11,751 bases of DNA from assembly GCA_017558165.1 (NCBI GenBank), contig JAFYWE010000246.1:1-11751 (forward strand), read 5' to 3'. A program made the translations under genes and the position numbers. Source of the DNA: Bacteroidaceae bacterium. GTDB taxonomy: Bacteria > Bacteroidota > Bacteroidia > Bacteroidales > Bacteroidaceae. Positions 6,950 through 11,751 of this stretch are shown here, piece by piece. Positions within the stretch are counted from its first letter, which is position 1, and each line of letters begins with the position of its first letter. The notes beneath the pieces were generated by a model. It worked only from the letters and a program-made list of their open reading frames with translations, did not search any database and was not told the origin of the DNA.

Positions 6950-9900
6950 ATGAGAAAGTTATTATTTCTGTTTTCGTGCCTTGTTGCAGGACTCTGTAGC
7001 GCTGTAGCCCAGGGATTCCCGACAATAAGCACCGATGAGGTGACCAAATGGTACCTTATCCAGTTCATGAACGGCGGTAATGCACTGACAGCGGCCACTA
7101 CAGGCCAGATTGCCACTGCAACTGCATCGGGAGATGATTCCCAGCTGTGGAAAATCACAGGCAGCTCCACCGACGGCTACACATTCACCAACAAGAAAGG
7201 CTACGTGCTCTATGTGGGTTCTGCTGCAAAAAACCAGATGGTCAACGCCTCTGCCACACCAAGCGGCGTGAGCAAGTTCCTCATCAACGCCACAGGCAAC
7301 AGCAACTACAGCGGTGCCTACGAACTCCAGCCAAAGGGCAACACCAACATCTCGATGAACCTTTGGGGTGGCCCATCGGAGAACCGCGGTGTGGGTCTAT
7401 GGGACAAGAATGACCAGAACAATGCCGTGCAGTTCGTGGAGGCAACCACATTCGAGAACCTTGGTAAGGTCTCAATCATCCCCTATCCTAACTCACTGGT
7501 TGTTGAAGATGGAAACCTGCTGGTATCTTCACTTAATGCAATCACCTACCCCAATGACGATGTACAGAAGTACGTGGCAGACTTTGCCGCTCAGCTTGCC
7601 AAGACATCGGGCACCACACTCGAGGTAAAAAAGAGCAGTGCCGAGGCCAATGCGGGCGAGATTTGGCTTTCAATTGATGCCGGTGCACCAAAAGAGGCGT
7701 ACACCCTCACAGCCAACGAGAAAGGCATTGAGATAAAGGCTGCCACAAAAGCCGGTTTCTTCTATGCTATACAGACACTGAAACAGTTGCTCCCACGCGA
7801 CTTCTTCGGCGAGAAGCTATGTAGCGAGGCGGAATGGAGCATCCCATACGTTACAATCACCGATGTGCCACAGTATGAGCACCGTGGTTTCATGATGGAC
7901 GTAGTACGCCATTTCTTTGACAAGGACGAAGTAAAGAAGGTGCTTGACATCATGGCTCTCTACAAGATGAACCGTTTCCACTGGCACCTTACCGATGACC
8001 AGGGATGGCGTATAGAGATTCCCGAATATCCATTGCTCACTGAGGTGGGCGCCATACGCGCCGGCTCATTCACAAGCCCAGGCGACGGAAGCAAGTTCTT
8101 TGACGATACAGAATATGGTCGCGGAATGTGGTTCTCACAGGATGACCTGCGCGAGATCGTTGCCTACGCGGCAGAGCGCAACATCGACATCCTGCCCGAG
8201 ATTGACCTCCCCGGACACATGGTTGCTGCGGTGACAGCATACCCGGAGTTCAGCTGCGACCCAAGCAAGGAGTACTCGGTACGCATTGACGGCGGTATCT
8301 CGGAGGACGTCCTCAACATTGGAGACGACAAGGTAATCGACTTCCTCAAGTGCGTACTTGACAATGTTGCCGAGATATTCCCATTCCCATACATCCACAT
8401 CGGTGGCGACGAGTGCCCCACAACCCAGTGGTCGACCAACGAGCTTTGCCTCAAGCGAGTACGCGAGGAGGGTCTCAACGGCGTCAACGAGCTACAGTCA
8501 TGGTTAGTAGAGGAGCTTGGCACATACCTCAAGGAGAAGCACGGAAAGGACATCGTGGTTTGGGACGAGCTCCTGTCACACTGGACAAGCGACAATGCAG
8601 TGAAGCCTGTGGTAATGGCATGGAACAGCCTAGGCAAGACCGCAGAAGCGGCGAACAAAGGCTTCAAGAGCATCTCGACCCCTTATTCGCATGTATATAT
8701 CGACTTCATGCAGGTTGGTCCCGACAAGACAACCATTGATGAGCCATACTACGGAGGTTGGTCGGACAGCAACACCAACACCCTTGAGGAGGTATACGCA
8801 CTCAACCCAGCCGGCTCACTTGCCGGACGCGAGGAATACTGCATGGGTGCGCAGGTGAACCTGTGGGCCGAGACCCTCAACGACAACACCGAGCTCGAGT
8901 ACCAGTTGTTGCCACGTATGATAGCACTTGCCGAGACAGGCTGGCTCCCAAGCAGCAAGAAGAACTGGAGCGGATTCTACAAGCGACTGCAGAGTCATGA
9001 CGAGATCCTTGACCACCTTGGCTACACATACGCAAAGCACTACATCGAGCCAAAGGAACTGACTGTAGGCGAGCAGGCCATCAAGGAGGCACAGGAGATT
9101 CTTGACGGCAGTATAAGAGGCGGCGTCGGTTATCCGTCAGCCGATATGTACGATGCTCTAGCCAGCGCATTGGACGCGGCAACGGGCGACGATGTGACAG
9201 CACTTACAGCAGCCATCAATGCATACAAGAATGCAGATATCGTACAGCCACAGGAGGGCAAGACATACCAGGTTGTATCGGCATCAACATACTACAAGCG
9301 CCAATACGCCGGTTCTACCATCTACCAGAAGGATAACGGCGTGAATTTCCACTACACACCCCAGACCGAGCCCGAGGAGCTCTGGCAATTCATTGCCACA
9401 GATGGCGGATACATAATGAAGAATCTCTACAGTGGCAAGCAGCTTGCAATGGACAGCTACAATGCCGCCACCAAGATGACCGACAATGGTACCGTAGTAA
9501 GAATCGACAAGGCCACCATCGCCTCACGCGACGTCACATACGTACCTGGTGCCGTTACAATTTCTGCTACAACAGGCTACAGCGCGGCGGTGACCGGTAA
9601 TGTAAAGCGCCTGAGCGCACAGCCATCGGGCAAGGTATATGCATATGACGACGCGGCACTCTGCTACAACGGTACATGGAAGATTGTTGAGATCACCGAC
9701 TTCACCGCACAGCTTGCCGGCCTTGTAAAGAAGTGTGAGCTCATCGTGCTCAATGCAAAGCCTGGAAAGAGCGGGCAGCCCACTGAGGATGCCATCGAGT
9801 ACCTGCAGAACAGTGTCATCACACCGGCATCGGCCGTAGTTGAGGCAGGAGCTGTAACAAAGGAACAGTACGATGCATACGTTGCACTCTACCACCAGTT

Positions 9901-10474
9901 CCAGATGATGCCACGCACATCGGCCATTGACGCGCTCGACTGCAACAAGTACTACTACATCCGCAACGCATACTTCACCAACTATTATGCAGTGATGAAC
10001 CGCTCAAGCAAACGCATCGAGTCAAAGACCAAGGGAACAGCCAACAACTACCTGTGGAGTTTCTCAAAGAACGATGACGGCACAGTACGCATCTACAACA
10101 GACTCAGCGGAACAGCAGCCTACATCAGCAAGGATGCCGATGACCAGACCGTCATGGTGGGCAACGACTACGACTGGACACTCATTGAGGTCACCACAGA
10201 CACCGGCAACAAAGGCATTGCCATTGTTGCCGGCAACGGCACATCGGGCTGGTACAGCAATCCCGACGCATGGACTCAGGTGCTGACAAAGCCCTACACA
10301 TGGGGTGCAAGCGTGTGGACATTCGAGAACAGCGGAATTGATGTACCTACAGCAATAGAGGAGATTGCCGTTAATGTGACAGCAGATGACATCTATGACC
10401 TTAGCGGCCGCCGCATTGAAGCCCCCACACCGGGGATATATATCGTAGACGGACAGAAAGTGGTTATAAAATAA
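6950..10474 (+). CDS. Secreted multidomain GH20 beta-N-acetylhexosaminidase
   Basis: 1174-residue exported enzyme expected to release terminal beta-linked GlcNAc/GalNAc from glycans. The start at 6950 gives a clean signal peptide (MRKLLFLFSCLVAGLCSAVA, cut before Q21); an in-frame ATG at 6884 would add 22 polar residues ahead of it and is unlikely. Domains in order: ricin/beta-trefoil-like module (about 25-165), GH20 N-terminal alpha/beta domain (about 172-305), GH20 catalytic barrel (about 308-680) with sugar-binding R312, catalytic pair D487-E488 in HIGGDE, W538, W558 and NLWAE (637-641), FIVAR-like helical module (about 702-763), second trefoil-like module (about 768-915), helical linker (about 917-987), third trefoil-like module (about 997-1126), and a C-terminal tail (about 1132-1174) with YDLSGRR and PGIYIVDGQKVVIK, like Bacteroidetes C-terminal sorting/anchoring tails. 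Monocistronic, between its own promoter and terminator. Confidence 0.92.
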   Translation: MRKLLFLFSCLVAGLCSAVAQGFPTISTDEVTKWYLIQFMNGGNALTAATTGQIATATASGDDSQLWKITGSSTDGYTFTNKKGYVLYVGSAAKNQMVNASATPSGVSKFLINATGNSNYSGAYELQPKGNTNISMNLWGGPSENRGVGLWDKNDQNNAVQFVEATTFENLGKVSIIPYPNSLVVEDGNLLVSSLNAITYPNDDVQKYVADFAAQLAKTSGTTLEVKKSSAEANAGEIWLSIDAGAPKEAYTLTANEKGIEIKAATKAGFFYAIQTLKQLLPRDFFGEKLCSEAEWSIPYVTITDVPQYEHRGFMMDVVRHFFDKDEVKKVLDIMALYKMNRFHWHLTDDQGWRIEIPEYPLLTEVGAIRAGSFTSPGDGSKFFDDTEYGRGMWFSQDDLREIVAYAAERNIDILPEIDLPGHMVAAVTAYPEFSCDPSKEYSVRIDGGISEDVLNIGDDKVIDFLKCVLDNVAEIFPFPYIHIGGDECPTTQWSTNELCLKRVREEGLNGVNELQSWLVEELGTYLKEKHGKDIVVWDELLSHWTSDNAVKPVVMAWNSLGKTAEAANKGFKSISTPYSHVYIDFMQVGPDKTTIDEPYYGGWSDSNTNTLEEVYALNPAGSLAGREEYCMGAQVNLWAETLNDNTELEYQLLPRMIALAETGWLPSSKKNWSGFYKRLQSHDEILDHLGYTYAKHYIEPKELTVGEQAIKEAQEILDGSIRGGVGYPSADMYDALASALDAATGDDVTALTAAINAYKNADIVQPQEGKTYQVVSASTYYKRQYAGSTIYQKDNGVNFHYTPQTEPEELWQFIATDGGYIMKNLYSGKQLAMDSYNAATKMTDNGTVVRIDKATIASRDVTYVPGAVTISATTGYSAAVTGNVKRLSAQPSGKVYAYDDAALCYNGTWKIVEITDFTAQLAGLVKKCELIVLNAKPGKSGQPTEDAIEYLQNSVITPASAVVEAGAVTKEQYDAYVALYHQFQMMPRTSAIDALDCNKYYYIRNAYFTNYYAVMNRSSKRIESKTKGTANNYLWSFSKNDDGTVRIYNRLSGTAAYISKDADDQTVMVGNDYDWTLIEVTTDTGNKGIAIVAGNGTSGWYSNPDAWTQVLTKPYTWGASVWTFENSGIDVPTAIEEIAVNVTADDIYDLSGRRIEAPTPGIYIVDGQKVVIK

Positions 10475-10495
10475 ACCACGACTACATTTACAGGG

Positions 10496-10525
10496 AAATC
10501 TCCTGCCAGGCCGGCAGGAGATTTT
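10496..10525 (+). terminator. Terminator of the GH20 gene
   Basis: A perfect 12-bp stem (AAATCTCCTGCC at 10496-10507 with its complement at 10513-10524) and a 5-nt loop starts 21 nt after the stop codon and ends in a TTTT run (10522-10525). The A-rich left foot pairs with the T-run, so it could also work on the minus strand, but no minus-strand gene needs it. Confidence 0.85.
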
Positions 10526-10561
10526 CTATTTATATCACATACATATTTCCCCTGTTTTCGT

Positions 10562-10592
10562 TTTGAAAAGCGACAGCTAAAAATTATCTTCG
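10562..10592 (+). promoter_or_regulatory. Promoter of nth
   Basis: TTTG at 10562-10565 and TATCTTCG at 10585-10592 are separated by 19 nt, fitting the Bacteroidetes -33/-7 promoter with one mismatch in the -7 box. The start codon of nth follows at 10613, giving a leader of roughly 15 nt. Confidence 0.7.
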
Positions 10593-10612
10593 CAAGGAAA
10601 TACACGACAACT

Positions 10613-11263
10613 ATGAAAAAGAAAGAACTATACCAGAAGGCAATCGAATACTTTGAGGTTGCGATCCCCATTGCCGAGACGGAGCTCGACTACTCCACCC
10701 CCTTCGACCTGCTTGTAGCGGTGATACTGTCGGCGCAGTGTACCGACAAGCGTGTGAACATGGTCACCCCAGACCTTATTGCACGTTACCCAACGGCCGA
10801 GGAGATGGCCGAGGCGCACCCCGACGAAATATACAACTACATAAAGAGCGTATCGTACCCCAACAACAAGGCCAAGCACCTCGTAGGCATGGCGCAGAAG
10901 CTGTGCAGTGACTTCGGCGGCGAGGTACCCGACACCCTGGAGGAGCTCACCACCCTGCCCGGCGTAGGCCGAAAGACCGCGAATGTAATACTATCGGTTG
11001 TGTGGGACAAGAACGCCATGGCGGTAGACACCCACGTGTTCCGCGTGAGCCACCGCATAGGCCTGGTGCCAAAGCGCTGCACCACCCCGTACAGCGTTGA
11101 GATGGAGCTGATGAAGCATCTGCCTGCCGACATCATCCCCAAGGCACATCACTGGCTTATTCTGCACGGCAGATACGTGTGCAAAGCCAGAAAGCCAGAA
11201 TGTGATAAGTGCGGACTGACTGCAGTGTGCCGTGAAAGGGGAAAGCTGAAAACAGAAATGTGA
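10613..11263 (+). CDS. nth: Endonuclease III (DNA glycosylase/AP lyase)
   Basis: 216-residue base-excision-repair enzyme that removes oxidised pyrimidines and cuts the abasic strand by beta-elimination. The helix-hairpin-helix LPGVGRKTANVI (115-126) carries the catalytic lysine K121, and VDTHVFRVSHR (138-148) carries the catalytic D139; these match K120 and D138 of the E. coli protein. The C-terminal 4Fe-4S loop has the exact C-x6-C-x2-C-x5-C spacing (C190, C197, C200, C206). Length is normal for the family. It has its own promoter and starts 138 bp after the GH20 stop. The last codons (KLKTEM) and the stop lie inside an inverted repeat, described separately. Confidence 0.97.
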   Translation: MKKKELYQKAIEYFEVAIPIAETELDYSTPFDLLVAVILSAQCTDKRVNMVTPDLIARYPTAEEMAEAHPDEIYNYIKSVSYPNNKAKHLVGMAQKLCSDFGGEVPDTLEELTTLPGVGRKTANVILSVVWDKNAMAVDTHVFRVSHRIGLVPKRCTTPYSVEMELMKHLPADIIPKAHHWLILHGRYVCKARKPECDKCGLTAVCRERGKLKTEM

Positions 11264-11291
11264 AAACAGAAAGATATCTGATTTCACATTT
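11256..11291 (+). terminator. Stem-loop overlapping the nth stop codon
   Basis: Arms 11256-11270 and 11277-11291 are complementary at 14 of 15 positions with a 6-nt loop. The left arm contains the nth stop codon TGA (11261-11263). The stem is AT-rich and followed by CACCTTTTA, so it may act as a weak terminator, or it may only be an inverted copy of the local TTTCACATTTCACC repeat. Confidence 0.4.
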
Positions 11292-11557
11292 CACCTTTTA
11301 CTTTAGCAATAATATAGGTGTTGACCCATGTTTCGTTTTCTGCGTAAACTTGTCATCCTGACCATACCTTAATGAAAACATTAAAAGATGTTCTCGATGA
11401 GCTTAGCGAATAACGAATGTGAAGGATCTCAAGAGCGCACTGAATAGAGATACTTGACTTTGGCCCCTGCGGGCGTCGACCGTTGGTTCGCTACGCTCAG
11501 TATGACAAACTGCTTTGGGGTCAACTGCTATATTGTTACCTTTCACATTTCACCTTT
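11282..11557. repeat. 17-bp direct repeats flanking the inverted-repeat element
   Basis: TTTCACATTTCACCTTT is present at 11282-11298 and identically at 11541-11557, each followed by a similar (T/C)ACTTT stretch. The two copies bracket the inverted-repeat element. They could be an unusually long target duplication or a pre-existing GTGAAA-type low-complexity repeat; the sequence alone does not decide. Confidence 0.65.
11311..11534. repeat. MITE-like inverted-repeat element upstream of pgk
   Basis: The outer arms 11311-11327 and 11518-11534 are inverted copies at 15 of 17 positions (core GTTGACCC/GGGTCAAC). Nested inside, TTGTCATCCTGA (11350-11361) pairs with the complement of 11497-11508 (one mismatch), so the element can fold into a long hairpin. 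The inner ends (GTCATNCTGA and GAAGGATCT at 11422-11430) resemble dispersed intergenic repeats I have seen in many bacterial genomes. It has no ORF, so it would be non-autonomous if mobile. Confidence 0.55.
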
Positions 11558-11619
11558 CACTTTTCAGCTCAAGCACTAACTTTTTCCCCATTTATTACCT
11601 CTTTTATATAAAAATATTG

Positions 11620-11627
11620 TATCTTCG
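11620..11627 (+). promoter_or_regulatory. pgk: -7 box of the pgk promoter
   Basis: TATCTTCG, the same octamer as before nth and the M15-like gene, lies 49 nt before the pgk ATG in a strongly AT-rich stretch. A weak -33 candidate TTAC at 11595-11598 gives a 21-nt spacer. The leader would be about 45 nt with no obvious Shine-Dalgarno close to the ATG. Confidence 0.55.
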
Positions 11628-11676
11628 CAGTAATTTATCAAAAGAACTATTATTTATTAACTCAAATATTTGAATC

Positions 11677-11751
11677 ATGACAATTGACAATTTCCAGTTT
11701 GCCGGTAAGAAGGCAATCGTTCGTGTTGACTTTAACGTTCCCTTGAACGAG
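11677..11751 (+). CDS. pgk: Phosphoglycerate kinase, N-terminal fragment (cut by window edge)
   Basis: The 25 codons present read MTIDNFQFAGKKAIVRVDFN followed by VPLNE. The KAIVRVDFNVP stretch (12-22) is the phosphoglycerate kinase signature that lines the 3-phosphoglycerate site. The enzyme transfers phosphate between 1,3-bisphosphoglycerate and ADP in glycolysis. The reading frame is open to the window end and the gene continues beyond it; the full protein is usually about 400 residues. The start follows the -7 box at 11620-11627 and there is no better upstream ATG. Confidence 0.93.
   Translation, partial: MTIDNFQFAGKKAIVRVDFNVPLNE

Larger units (their letters stand above)
11264..11676. 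other. Repeat-rich intergenic region between nth and pgk
   Basis: 413 bp without a credible ORF. From left to right it holds the right arm of the nth stem-loop, the first copy of a 17-bp direct repeat, an inverted-repeat element of about 224 bp, the second copy of the direct repeat, and the AT-rich pgk promoter with its leader. Internally there are small hairpins such as TTAATG-AAAA-CATTAA (11369-11384) and GCCC-CTGC-GGGC near 11463-11474. No transposase or RNA gene was recognised. Confidence 0.6.

Noticed and set aside
8164..8673. 169-residue ORF on the minus strand inside the GH20 gene
   Set aside because: It is antisense to the conserved catalytic barrel (HIGGDE region); the real frame explains the sequence and the antisense product resembles nothing.

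Overview
The window looks like chromosomal DNA of a Bacteroidales bacterium, probably Prevotellaceae-like; the exact genus cannot be fixed from the sequence. Several intergenic regions carry the Bacteroidetes -7 box (TAnnTTTG or the close variant TATCTTCG), start codons are preceded by A-rich leaders rather than strong Shine-Dalgarno sites, and the large glycosidase ends in a C-terminal tail typical of this group.

Layout. Positions 1-242 are AT-rich and hold a terminator for the leftward transcript. Two tandem paralogous AMP-forming acyl-CoA ligase genes run leftward (1916-243 and 3633-1954) with a 37-bp gap and were probably one operon born by duplication. A 474-bp AT-rich divergent region (3634-4107) holds a spaced direct repeat and a good promoter for the rightward gene 4108-5883. 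That gene encodes a carboxyltransferase of the oxaloacetate decarboxylase alpha / pyruvate carboxylase B type whose C-terminal biotinyl-like domain has no lysine at all. A strong, probably bidirectional terminator (5900-5939) separates it from a leftward M15-peptidase-like exported protein (6770-6012). Sharing an upstream region with the latter, a secreted multidomain GH20 beta-N-acetylhexosaminidase of 1174 residues runs rightward (6950-10474), followed by a perfect 12-bp stem terminator. Then come endonuclease III (nth, 10613-11263), a 413-bp repeat-rich intergenic region with a MITE-like inverted-repeat element, and the first 25 codons of phosphoglycerate kinase (pgk), cut by the window edge.

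Functionally this is mostly housekeeping and glycan-foraging content: fatty-acid activation, C3/C4 carboxyl transfer, cell-wall or peptide processing, host or microbial amino-sugar release, base-excision repair and glycolysis. I see no defence system, CRISPR array, transposase or tRNA/rRNA. The most unusual items are the lysine-free biotinyl-like domain, the non-canonical A10 motif shared by both ligases, and the nested inverted-repeat element upstream of pgk.
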